From Pseudomonas lini (lineage in GTDB: Bacteria; Pseudomonadota; Gammaproteobacteria; Pseudomonadales; Pseudomonadaceae), in assembly GCF_001042905.1 (NCBI RefSeq), contig NZ_JYLB01000001.1:372001-436000 (forward strand): a DNA stretch of 64,000 bases, written 5' to 3'. Below are positions 1 to 8,351 of the stretch, one piece after another. A model generated the notes under the pieces. That model had not been told where the DNA came from and searched no databases. It saw nothing but the letters and a program-made list of their open reading frames with translations. The position numbers and the translations under genes are program-made. Positions within the stretch are counted from its first letter, which is position 1, and each line of letters begins with the position of its first letter.

Positions 1-1
1 C

Positions 2-649
2 CGAATGGGCAGTCATCTGGGCACCATGTTCGCCCGGGTTGGCCATGAGGTCTCCTTCAGTTACTCGCGTAATCAGCAGAAACTTTCCGATCTGGCTGCG
101 TCGGCAGGTAAAAATGCACAGGCCAGCACACCGGCAGACGCGGCATTAAATGCTGACTTGGTCCTCCTGGCTGTGCATTGGCTTCAAGTGCCTGACGTCC
201 TCAGCCAGGTGGATGACTTGAGCGGCAAAATCGTCATGACCTGCTGCAATCCTTTAAACGAAGAGGACACCGAGCTTGTCATCGGCCACACGATTTCCGG
301 TGCGGAAACGCTGGCACAGATGATACCTGGGGCCCATGTCGTTGCGGCCTTCCAGTCGACGCCCAGTGAAGTTCTGTTCGATGTGTTCGCGGCCAGGGGC
401 GAGGCGTTACGTCCCAGTTTGATCTTCTGTGGCGAGGACGAAGCCAGTAAAGCCACAGTTTCGGATCTTATCAGTCAGGTGGGCTTTGATCCGGTGGACG
501 CTGGGGCTCTGAAGGTTGCCCGTTATATAGAGCCTTTCGCGATGCTCTCCGCAGTGTTGGCTTACGAAACGGACCAGGGGCCCGAATGGGCTTATCGCTT
601 CGAGCGTTTTGACAGGTTGTTCAAAGGCACTTCCCGCGTCGGGAAATAG
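2..649 (+). CDS. NADP-binding F420-reductase-like oxidoreductase (5' end outside window)
   Basis: The reading frame is open to the left edge. The first visible residues (RMGSHLG) fit the end of a Rossmann GxGxxG loop, so the true start lies upstream and the ATG at 5 is internal. The rest keeps the pattern of the NADPH-dependent F420 reductase-like family: an alpha/beta Rossmann domain with an ADLVLLAV strand, an NPL segment after the fifth strand, and a C-terminal helical part with DAGALKVARYIEP. Such proteins reduce a hydride-accepting cofactor or small carbonyl compound; in Pseudomonas, which is not known to make F420, the true substrate is unknown. It ends 16 bases before the GMC gene and is probably the first or second gene of the same operon. 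No catalytic residue can be assigned. Confidence 0.75.
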   Translation, partial: RMGSHLGTMFARVGHEVSFSYSRNQQKLSDLAASAGKNAQASTPADAALNADLVLLAVHWLQVPDVLSQVDDLSGKIVMTCCNPLNEEDTELVIGHTISGAETLAQMIPGAHVVAAFQSTPSEVLFDVFAARGEALRPSLIFCGEDEASKATVSDLISQVGFDPVDAGALKVARYIEPFAMLSAVLAYETDQGPEWAYRFERFDRLFKGTSRVGK

Positions 650-665
650 CGGGAGGAGCGGGTAC

Positions 666-2306
666 ATGCAGATTTATGATTACATCGTTGTCGGTGCCGG
701 TTCTTCGGGCTGTCCGGTTGCGCGCGGTTTGTCTGACGATCCCCGGAACAACGTCCTGCTTATTGAGGCGGGACCTGCTTCAGATCGTTTCTGGGTCAAT
801 ACGCCCGCGGGAATGGGCAAGCTCTATTTCAATAAGTCATTGAACTGGAGTTTCCGCACCTCGCCAATGGAGAAGCTTCAAGGGCGTCGGATGTACTGGC
901 CTAGGGGCAAATTGCTCGGTGGATCCAGCTCCATCAACGGCATGGTATTCATCCGAGGTCACCAAAAAGATTTTGACGGCTGGCGTGCCTTGGGCAACCC
1001 AGGCTGGGGGTATGAAGATGTCTTGCCGTATTTCAAAAAGATGGAGCACTTTGAGCGGGGCGGCGATGAATATCGCGGAGCGAATGGTCCGCTATGGATC
1101 AGTGATCCGGTCGTCAAAGAAAAGAGTAGCTACGATTTTATAGAGGCCGCTAACCGTATCGGTATCCCGGTGACCGAGGACATGAACGGCGCCTTGCACG
1201 ATGGCGTAGGTTTCATGCAGCACAACATCCAGGACGGGCAACGGATGTCGACTTACCGGGCATTTATCGAGCCTGTCATTGAACGGCCGAACCTGACGGT
1301 TCGAACCGGATGCGAGCTGCAGCGCGTTTTATTCGAGGGGCGTACCGCTGTCGGTATAGAGGTTTTGAAGAGTGGCCGTTTGGAGCGTATCTATGCGGCG
1401 CGCGAAGTGATTCTGTCAGCAGGCTCGCTGAAGACACCGCAGATGCTGATGTTGTCCGGCATCGGCCCAAGGGCTGAACTGGAAAAACACGCAATTCCCG
1501 AAGTTCTGAATTCCCCAGGAGTAGGGCAAAACCTGCAGGATCATTTTTATATTCACACAGCCTTCCGTTGCACCCCAGACAGTTCGTACAACGCCAACCT
1601 CGTAGGCCTGCGAAAGTACTGGGAAGGCTTCCGTTACCTGATGACCCGCAAAGGGTATCTTGCCCTTGGCTCTTCCCAGGTCGCGGCGTTTGTTAAAAGT
1701 AGCCCGGACGAGGACTACGCTGATCTCCAAATCAGCTTTCGGCCCATGACCTTTCAATACTTCCCTGACGGCACGGTTGACGTTGAAAAGCATCCCGGGC
1801 TCGGGGTGTCGGTCTATCAGTTGCGTCCCAGCACCACGGGAACAGTGACGCTGCGCTCAACCAACCCGTCTGACCCGGCCGATTACACACCAAATTTCCT
1901 GAGCAGCGATTACGACATCAATGCCGTGATCAGTGGTGTGCGCTGGATACGCAAAATCATGAACAGCGAGCCCATCAAGTCTCGCGTGGTTTCGGAAGAG
2001 TTGCCGGGGCCCCACATTCGTACCGATGAAGATATCTACAACTATCTGGTCGAAACCGGCAATTCGGCCCACCACCAGGGCGGCACCTGCAAGATGGGTA
2101 ACGACGCGATGGCGGTGGTGGACGAACGACTGCGTGTCCGCGGTATCGAGCGACTGCGGGTGGTGGATGCCTCGATCATGCCATTCATCACGTCGGGCAA
2201 CACCAATGCGCCGTCCATCATGATTGGTGTGAAAGCCGCCGACCTGATTCGTGAAGATGCAATGGCTCGCCGGGCAAGCAGTTCGCCGGTCGAAACTGTT
2301 GGTTGA
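666..2306 (+). CDS. GMC-family FAD alcohol dehydrogenase/oxidase
   Basis: A 546-residue glucose-methanol-choline oxidoreductase of usual length. The FAD-binding loop is VVGAGSSG near residues 8-15, followed by the LLIEAGP strand end. The GMC signature is present (GKLLGGSSSINGMVFIRG), and the catalytic pair is His469-His470 in SAHHQGG and Asn514 in NTNAPS. It oxidises a primary alcohol to an aldehyde. An in-frame ATG at 609 exists, but the ATG at 666 follows GGGAGGAGCG and starts directly with the Rossmann strand, so I chose it. The aldehyde dehydrogenase directly downstream fits as the second step. The same GMC plus aldehyde dehydrogenase pairing occurs in choline and polyethylene-glycol degradation, but the substrate cannot be read from the sequence. 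Confidence 0.9.
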   Translation: MQIYDYIVVGAGSSGCPVARGLSDDPRNNVLLIEAGPASDRFWVNTPAGMGKLYFNKSLNWSFRTSPMEKLQGRRMYWPRGKLLGGSSSINGMVFIRGHQKDFDGWRALGNPGWGYEDVLPYFKKMEHFERGGDEYRGANGPLWISDPVVKEKSSYDFIEAANRIGIPVTEDMNGALHDGVGFMQHNIQDGQRMSTYRAFIEPVIERPNLTVRTGCELQRVLFEGRTAVGIEVLKSGRLERIYAAREVILSAGSLKTPQMLMLSGIGPRAELEKHAIPEVLNSPGVGQNLQDHFYIHTAFRCTPDSSYNANLVGLRKYWEGFRYLMTRKGYLALGSSQVAAFVKSSPDEDYADLQISFRPMTFQYFPDGTVDVEKHPGLGVSVYQLRPSTTGTVTLRSTNPSDPADYTPNFLSSDYDINAVISGVRWIRKIMNSEPIKSRVVSEELPGPHIRTDEDIYNYLVETGNSAHHQGGTCKMGNDAMAVVDERLRVRGIERLRVVDASIMPFITSGNTNAPSIMIGVKAADLIREDAMARRASSSPVETVG

Positions 2307-2378
2307 ATCGGCGGGTACCGTGTTGCCACCTGTCACGAAAATCCTCACCGAATAACAACAACTGGAGGCACCAGCAAG

Positions 2379-3830
2379 ATGCACGATTACGCGAAGTTTT
2401 ATATCTACGGTGAATGGGTAGAGGCCGCGACCTCCCAGCGCCAGGAATTGATTGATCCGACTACCGAAGAAGCGTTTGCCACGGTCGCCATGGCGACCGT
2501 TGAAGAGGTGGACACTGCCGTGGCCGCAGCTCGGCGTGCATTCAAAAGCTATTCGCAGTCTTCCCTCGATGAGCGTTACGACCTGATCAACCGTATCATC
2601 GAAGCCTACGAATTGCGCGCCGATGATTTTGTACAGGCCATTGCGCAAGAGGTGGGTATTCCCTGCAGCGCCCGTGCTCAGGTCATGGGGCCAATCGAAC
2701 ATATGAAGGTCGCTCGCGACCTGTTGAAGACGTACGAGTTCGAGGCGCGAATTGGCAATACGATCGTTCGCCGTGAACCCCTGGGTGTCTGCGCACTGAT
2801 CTCGCCTTGGAACTGGCCGATCCAGACAACCGTCATCAAGCTGATCTATGCGCTGGCCGCCGGTTGTACAGTCGTATCCAAGTCCAGTATCAACTCTCCG
2901 GTCAGCGCTATTTTGCTGACAGAGGTGCTGGATGCCGCGGGCGTACCCAAGGGCGTTTTCAACATGCTCAACGGCTCGGGGCGAGTGATTGGCGAGGCGA
3001 TGTCGAGGCATCCCGATGTCGACATGGTTTCCTTCACGGGCTCGACCGGTGCCGGTGCGCAGGTAGGCGAGACAGCGGCACGCACCATCAAGCGCGTGTG
3101 TCTGGAGCTGGGCGGGAAGTCGGCGAATATCGTGCTGCGAGACGCCGATCTGGAAAAGGCCGCGCGCTGGAACATTCAGCGCGGCTTCTTCAATACTGGA
3201 CAATCCTGCCACGCGCCGAGTCGCATGCTGGTGCATGAAAGCCAGGTGGAGCAGATCATTCCGTTTCTGGTCGACGAAGCAAACCGATTCCGTCTCGGAG
3301 ACCCGCGAGATCCCGCCACGACCATGGGGCCGATTGTCAGCCGGGCACAATTCAACAGCATCCAGCGTCACATACAGTCGGGCATCGATGAGGGGGCACG
3401 GCTGATTGTTGGCGGACTGGGGCGCCCCGAAGGCTTCGAACGTGGCTTTTTCACCCGTCCGACCGTGTTCGTCGATGTGACGCCGGAGATGACTATTTGC
3501 CGGGAAGAGATTTTCGGGCCGGTCTTGGTGGTGGTGCCTTATTCCACCGAGGCGCAGGCATTGGAAATAGCCAATGACTCGCCTTATGGGTTGGGTGGCT
3601 ATGTATTCGGTGGGGACCGGCGCAAGGCGTATGAGTTCGCCAGCGGCCTGCGTGCCGGGCGTGTTTGTTTTAACGGTGCGCCGACTAACTCGCTGACGCC
3701 TATGGGGGGTTACAAGGAATCCGGCATTGGCCGCTCGATGGGTGTTTTCGGGTTGCAAGAGTATCTGGAAATCAAATCGGTCTATGGCTTTGACGAGGAA
3801 GCCGCAGCACTGCCGTCGTTGAAGGCCTGA
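2379..3830 (+). CDS. NAD(P)-dependent aldehyde dehydrogenase
   Basis: A 483-residue ALDH-superfamily protein. The oxyanion segment SPWNWP is present, the general base is Glu243 in LELGGKS, and the nucleophile is Cys277 in TGQSCHAPSR. The late motif EEIFGPVLVV and the C-terminal GGYKESGIG are also kept. It oxidises aldehyde to acid in the cytoplasm. The start follows an AACTGGAGG ribosome site. It lies 72 bases after the GMC gene on the same strand, so the pair probably performs alcohol to aldehyde to acid. The long open frame on the opposite strand across this gene is a GC-bias shadow. Confidence 0.92.
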   Translation: MHDYAKFYIYGEWVEAATSQRQELIDPTTEEAFATVAMATVEEVDTAVAAARRAFKSYSQSSLDERYDLINRIIEAYELRADDFVQAIAQEVGIPCSARAQVMGPIEHMKVARDLLKTYEFEARIGNTIVRREPLGVCALISPWNWPIQTTVIKLIYALAAGCTVVSKSSINSPVSAILLTEVLDAAGVPKGVFNMLNGSGRVIGEAMSRHPDVDMVSFTGSTGAGAQVGETAARTIKRVCLELGGKSANIVLRDADLEKAARWNIQRGFFNTGQSCHAPSRMLVHESQVEQIIPFLVDEANRFRLGDPRDPATTMGPIVSRAQFNSIQRHIQSGIDEGARLIVGGLGRPEGFERGFFTRPTVFVDVTPEMTICREEIFGPVLVVVPYSTEAQALEIANDSPYGLGGYVFGGDRRKAYEFASGLRAGRVCFNGAPTNSLTPMGGYKESGIGRSMGVFGLQEYLEIKSVYGFDEEAAALPSLKA

Positions 3831-3962
3831 TACGACTATCCAAAACCAAACGCTGCCGCACCGATGATTGGCGCGGCACGCCTGCTGTTTGAAGAGAGTA
3901 TTTATTCATCTGATTAATAGCACCTTGCGAGCTTGCTCACGTGGTTCGCTTGCTGTGCCACG

Positions 3963-3989
3963 GACGAGCCCAGTAGGGTAAGGCTCGTC
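3963..3989. repeat. inverted repeat before iorA
   Basis: GACGAGCC (3963-3970) is repeated inverted as GGCTCGTC (3982-3989), followed by seven A on the plus strand. The A-run is on the wrong side for a plus-strand terminator, so it may be a regulatory or 5'-leader hairpin of the iorA-iorB-cytochrome operon. It lies in the 272-base gap between the aldehyde dehydrogenase and iorA, in which nothing else was recognised. Confidence 0.35.
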
Positions 3990-4102
3990 TAAAAAAACGA
4001 CGTTGCAGTTGTTGTTATTGCGAATGGTCAGTTGCCAAAGATTATCCGCAGGTCGTGCTCGGCCAGGTTTTTCACACTGTTTTCAATCGAGGCATTCTTA
4101 CA

Positions 4103-4549
4103 ATGGAACTCAACGTAAATGGCACTGTGTATGAGGTTGAGGCGGATGCGGATACACCATTGTTATGGGTGATTCGCGACGATATCGGCCTGACCGGAAC
4201 CAAGTACGGGTGCGGTTTGGCGCAATGCGGCGCCTGTTCGGTCATGGTGGACGGCGTGCTGCTTCGCTCATGCGTTACACCGGTTGAAGGTGTAAAGGGC
4301 AAACAGATTCGCACAATCGAAGCCATTGAAGACGACGAGTTGGGCAAACGCGTAGTGGCCGCCTGGGTCAAGCATCAAGTCGCCCAGTGTGGCTATTGCC
4401 AGTCTGGCCAGGTAATGGCCGCCACTGCGCTGTTGCAGCGCATTCCCAAACCTTCCCAAGCCGATATTGCTGCCGCCATGACGAATCTCTGCCGTTGCGG
4501 CACTTATAACGCGATCAAGACTGCTGTCGATGAGCTTGCTGGTGCTTGA
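4103..4549 (+). CDS. iorA: [2Fe-2S] subunit of xanthine-oxidase-family aldehyde/isoquinoline oxidoreductase
   Basis: A 148-residue small subunit with two [2Fe-2S] domains. The plant-ferredoxin-type domain has Cys37, Cys42, Cys45 and Cys57; the helical domain has Cys96, Cys99, Cys130 and Cys132 (QCGYCQSG and NLCRCGTY). It passes electrons from the molybdenum site of the large subunit to the outside acceptor, here probably the triheme cytochrome c. An earlier in-frame ATG (4055) adds 16 residues that match nothing in the family, so ATG 4103, which starts MELNVNG, is chosen. The large subunit follows after 129 bases. A broken second copy of this gene lies at 14202. Confidence 0.93.
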   Translation: MELNVNGTVYEVEADADTPLLWVIRDDIGLTGTKYGCGLAQCGACSVMVDGVLLRSCVTPVEGVKGKQIRTIEAIEDDELGKRVVAAWVKHQVAQCGYCQSGQVMAATALLQRIPKPSQADIAAAMTNLCRCGTYNAIKTAVDELAGA

Positions 4550-4678
4550 GCACGCGCAATTCGACTGAGCTGCGACGTGCCTGGTGACAATGCCGACGGC
4601 TAATCCTGACCACCTTTAATGGAGCAGGGATTGGTCTGCTGCCAGGCCGAGCATTGAATGCAAACACAGGGGAACACT

Positions 4679-6937
4679 ATGTCAAAACTGGATGATTCAA
4701 TCGCCGAGCGCGGCGTACTCTCCGACGCGCAACCTGTGAACGTCTCTCGCCGCCGTTTTTTGCAGGCATCGGCTGGCGTCACGGCGGGTGCGCTTGTTAT
4801 CAGCTTCGGAATTCCCCTTGGCCCGTTGCGTGCTGCCGAGCGTGCCCAGGCATTGCTGCCTGGCGCCCGTGTACCGGCGTTCCTGGAGATTCGTCCGGAT
4901 AATACCGTTCGCCTGCAGAGCCCCTTTATCGAGGGTGGGCAGGGTATTTTCACGGGCATGGCACAGGTCGTGGGTGAGGAGCTCGATATAGATCCAGCCA
5001 GCTTTCTGGTGGAGAACGCGGCGCCCGGGAGTGACTTCAAAGTCATGGAAGGTGGCATGCGCTTCACGGGTGGTAGCCGGTCGATGCGCGCGAGCTACAT
5101 GACCATGCGCCGACTGGGCGCATCGGCGCGCCTGATGCTATTGCAGGCCGCGTCTTCCCACTGGAAGGTTCCTCTGGCGCAGCTAACTACCGAGCCAGGG
5201 CGGGTCATTCATGCCGCTTCCAATCGATCGATCACCTACGGTGAACTCGCGCCGCTAACGCTCGATTTGCCCATTCCCGATCCGCAAACCGTTACTCTGC
5301 GCGACCCTGCCACATTCCGCTGGATCGGTAAGCCGGTCCAGCGAATAGACGTCTACGACAAATCCACTGGTAAGGCGCAATACACCATCGATACTCGTGT
5401 CGAAGGCATGCTCCACGCCGCGGTACAGCATGCGCCGCGCCTGGGTCTGCAAGTGGGGCTGGTGCGCAACGAGGATCAGATCAGAAACCTCAAAGGCGTG
5501 CATTCGGTGCACCGTCTTGAAGGGGCAGTGGCGGTGGTTGCGCAACGCTGGTGGGTGGCCAAGCGTGCCGTCGAGGCTCTGCAAGTGGAGTGGACGGAGC
5601 CGGGTGGCGATTCAACCGTGCGCTACATGCCGGCTAATTTCGACACCCAGGCCTATGCGGAGCAACTGAGTAAAACCACCGACGCTGGGGATGAGGCCGA
5701 ACGTGAGGGCGACCTGCAGCAAGGGCTGGCCGGCGCCAAGAAAATCGTCAGCGCGACTTATCATACCCAATACCTCAACCACGCCCAGTTGGAGCCGCCC
5801 TCGGCCCTGGCGCGCTTCGGGGCTGAAGGCAATCTCGATTTGTGGCTGCCGAACCAGGCCCCGGATTTGTTTTTGGCCGACGTCGCCAAGCGCACCGGTC
5901 TGGACCCTTCCAAAATCACTCTCCACTCTCCGCTGCTGGGTGGCTTTTTCGGCCGGCATTTTTTATACCCGAATGCATCACCTTACCCTCAGGCTATCCA
6001 GCTGGCTCAATCCACAGGTCGACCGATCAAGGTGATCTGGAGTCGCGAGGAAGAATTTTTGCGTGACGTGCTTCGTCCTTCCGCCGTAGTGCGCTTTCGC
6101 GCCGGCCTGGATGAACAGGGCATACCGGTGGCCTTTGAAGCAATTAGTGCCACGGAAGGGCCAACCGAGGGTATCGCTAACAAACAAGGAGACAAAATCG
6201 ACCCGACCGCCGTCGAGGGCCTGGCCGGTAAAAAATACGCCATTGCGCATCGTCGGATCGCTCAACTGTACTCGCAGACCCCCGTGATGCTGGGCTACTG
6301 GCGTTCAGTCGGGAACTCCATCAATGACTTTATGTATGAAGCTTTTCTGGATGAAGTGGCGGATGCCGGCGGTCAAGATCCCTATGAGCTGCGGGCCAAG
6401 CTGCTGCAGGGCAACGATCGGTTAAGCCACCTGCTCAAGACAGTGGCCGACCTGTCCGGGGGGTGGAAACGAGGGCCGTTCACGGCGCAAGACGGCACCA
6501 AGCGAGCGAGAGGCGTTGCAATGGCATCGCCATTTGGTACCGAAACGGCGGTGATCGCAGAGGTTTCCATCAGCAACGGAGCCGTGAAGGTTCACGATAT
6601 CTGGCAGGCAATCGATCCGGGTAGCATCGTCAATCCCGCCATCATCGAGGCTCAGGTCAACTCAGCCGTGGCCCTCGGCTTGTCTCAAACCCTGATCGAA
6701 CAAGCCATCTACAAAGGTGGCACGCCGGTAGCGCGCAATTACGACCTCTACCGCATTCTCACACCGGAGATGATGGCCAGGGTCCATGTCCGCGTGGTTG
6801 AAAGTGGCGCGCCAATGGGCGGAATCGGCGAACCGCCTCTGCCTGCGGTGGCACCGGCGGTTGCTAACGCCGTCTCGCGACTGACCGGTCAACGAATTCG
6901 CAGCATGCCTCTATCGCAGTACCGCTTCGACACCTGA
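4679..6937 (+). CDS. iorB: molybdopterin-binding subunit of periplasmic aldehyde (isoquinoline-type) dehydrogenase
   Basis: A 752-residue IorB-like large subunit that lacks a separate FAD subunit. A twin-arginine signal with RRRFLQASAGVTAG starts at residue 24, so the folded enzyme should be exported by Tat. Conserved molybdenum-cofactor segments include SPLLGGFFGR and the C-terminal GGIGEPPLPAVAPA, with Glu718 as the likely catalytic base. The start at 4679 follows CAGGGGAAC and removes seven doubtful residues. With the [2Fe-2S] subunit and the cytochrome c it should oxidise aldehydes or N-heterocycles in the periplasm and feed the respiratory chain. The Tat-exported small subunit would have to travel with it, since it has no signal of its own. 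Confidence 0.93.
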   Translation: MSKLDDSIAERGVLSDAQPVNVSRRRFLQASAGVTAGALVISFGIPLGPLRAAERAQALLPGARVPAFLEIRPDNTVRLQSPFIEGGQGIFTGMAQVVGEELDIDPASFLVENAAPGSDFKVMEGGMRFTGGSRSMRASYMTMRRLGASARLMLLQAASSHWKVPLAQLTTEPGRVIHAASNRSITYGELAPLTLDLPIPDPQTVTLRDPATFRWIGKPVQRIDVYDKSTGKAQYTIDTRVEGMLHAAVQHAPRLGLQVGLVRNEDQIRNLKGVHSVHRLEGAVAVVAQRWWVAKRAVEALQVEWTEPGGDSTVRYMPANFDTQAYAEQLSKTTDAGDEAEREGDLQQGLAGAKKIVSATYHTQYLNHAQLEPPSALARFGAEGNLDLWLPNQAPDLFLADVAKRTGLDPSKITLHSPLLGGFFGRHFLYPNASPYPQAIQLAQSTGRPIKVIWSREEEFLRDVLRPSAVVRFRAGLDEQGIPVAFEAISATEGPTEGIANKQGDKIDPTAVEGLAGKKYAIAHRRIAQLYSQTPVMLGYWRSVGNSINDFMYEAFLDEVADAGGQDPYELRAKLLQGNDRLSHLLKTVADLSGGWKRGPFTAQDGTKRARGVAMASPFGTETAVIAEVSISNGAVKVHDIWQAIDPGSIVNPAIIEAQVNSAVALGLSQTLIEQAIYKGGTPVARNYDLYRILTPEMMARVHVRVVESGAPMGGIGEPPLPAVAPAVANAVSRLTGQRIRSMPLSQYRFDT

Positions 6938-6950
6938 TGAGGAATGGCTC

Positions 6951-8294
6951 GTGAATAAAACTATAAAGTATCTGCTGCCAGCAGGCATCGTCGTGGCAGC
7001 TGGCTTGGGCTGGTTTGTCAATCGCACGCCATCTTCGCCTTTTGCTGATGAGACAGCTCCCCCGTCGACAGATGCACAACTTGTCCAACGCGGTGAATAT
7101 GTTGCCAGGCTGAGCGACTGTGTGGCCTGCCATAGCACGCCAAAAAGTGCGCCGTTTGCCGGTGGGTTAGAGATGGCGACCCCGATGGGGTCGATCTATG
7201 CCACCAACATTACCCCGGACAAACAAACGGGCATCGGCAACTACAGCCTGGCCGACTTCGATCGCGCAGTACGCAGCGGAGTCGCGGCTGACGGACACAG
7301 GCTGTATCCGGCTATGCCGTATCCATCCTATGCCAAGCTCAGCGATGATGATGTGCGGGCGCTTTATGCGTTCTTCATGGCCGGCGTTAAGCCGGCGCAG
7401 CAGCAGAATCAGCAAAGCCACATCCCCTGGCCGCTCAACATGCGCTGGCCGCTGGCTTTGTGGAATACCGCGTTTGTCGATGACGATGCCTATCAGGCCA
7501 AGCCGTCAGAGGATGCGCTGTGGAACCGCGGCGCCTACATCGTCCAGGGCGCGGGGCATTGCGGTAGTTGCCATACCCCACGAAGCTTGACGATGAACGA
7601 GAAGTCGCTGGATGAAAGCAGCGCTACTTTCCTCAGCGGTTCGCTGCTCGATGGGTGGTACGCGCCGAGCCTGCGCCAGGATCCGAACACTGGATTGGGT
7701 CGCTGGAGTGAGCAGCAAATCGTCGACTACCTGAAGACCGGACGTAACGCTCACAGCGTGGTCGTGGGCACTATGGCGGAAGTCTTCAACAACTCGACGC
7801 AATACATGTCCGACCCGGACCTGAAAGCCATTGCGCATTACCTGGTGTCGTTGCCGGGCGACCCAAAGCGTGACGGGCCGCCATGGAAGCCATCGGCCAC
7901 ACTGGCGGCTGAACAATCACCACCCTTGTCGACACCTGGGGCAGCCAACTATATGGCCAAGTGCAGCAGTTGCCACGGCAGTGACGGCAGCGGGCAGGCG
8001 CCATGGATACCTCCTTTGGCAGGCGCATCTTCGTCGATGGTGAAGGAAAGCGCTACGAGCATCAATGCCACCTTGAACGGTTCCGAACGTGTCGTTGCCA
8101 ATGGCATTCCGGATTCGTATCGCATGCCCCCGTACCGCAACCAACTCTCTGATCAGGAAGTCGCCGATGTACTGACTTTCGTTCGCACGTCATGGGGTAA
8201 TCAGGGAGGCGCAGTGAAGGCTGACGAGGTGAAGGAACTGCGTGAGCGAACCAATCCGGCCAGCAGCAACCCGATCATCCTGCAGATGCGTTGA
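6951..8294 (+). CDS. triheme c-type cytochrome, electron acceptor of the molybdo-dehydrogenase
   Basis: A 447-residue protein with an N-terminal hydrophobic anchor or signal (about residues 7-23) and three haem sites: Cys57-Cys60-His61, Cys204-Cys207-His208 and Cys338-Cys341-His342. This matches the cytochrome subunit of membrane alcohol or aldehyde dehydrogenases. It starts at GTG 6951, 13 bases after the large subunit, preceded by GATGAGGAATGGCTC. Known relatives sit beside iorA/iorB and hand electrons to ubiquinone or a terminal oxidase. A hairpin follows at 8304, which may close the operon before the metallophosphoesterase. Confidence 0.93.
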   Translation: MNKTIKYLLPAGIVVAAGLGWFVNRTPSSPFADETAPPSTDAQLVQRGEYVARLSDCVACHSTPKSAPFAGGLEMATPMGSIYATNITPDKQTGIGNYSLADFDRAVRSGVAADGHRLYPAMPYPSYAKLSDDDVRALYAFFMAGVKPAQQQNQQSHIPWPLNMRWPLALWNTAFVDDDAYQAKPSEDALWNRGAYIVQGAGHCGSCHTPRSLTMNEKSLDESSATFLSGSLLDGWYAPSLRQDPNTGLGRWSEQQIVDYLKTGRNAHSVVVGTMAEVFNNSTQYMSDPDLKAIAHYLVSLPGDPKRDGPPWKPSATLAAEQSPPLSTPGAANYMAKCSSCHGSDGSGQAPWIPPLAGASSSMVKESATSINATLNGSERVVANGIPDSYRMPPYRNQLSDQEVADVLTFVRTSWGNQGGAVKADEVKELRERTNPASSNPIILQMR

Positions 8295-8303
8295 GAGAGT
8301 AGG

Positions 8304-8328
8304 GCGAGGGTCCCGCCAAGACCCTCGC
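8304..8328 (+). terminator. hairpin after cytochrome c gene
   Basis: Perfect 9-bp stem GCGAGGGTC / GACCCTCGC with a 7-base loop just after the cytochrome stop codon. There is no U-tract, so it may be an attenuating or 3'-protecting hairpin and the next gene could still be co-transcribed. Confidence 0.5.
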
Positions 8329-8351
8329 TATAGAAACGAAGTGAGTCGGCT

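Noticed and set aside
1857..3758. 633-codon open frame on the minus strand opposite the GMC and aldehyde dehydrogenase genes
   Set aside because: It mirrors two strongly supported genes, is rich in His/Arg/Gly without a family pattern and has no ribosome site; it is a product of GC-rich third positions.
3963..3989. Hairpin before iorA as a terminator of the aldehyde dehydrogenase
   Set aside because: The A-run follows the stem instead of a T-run, so it does not fit a plus-strand terminator.
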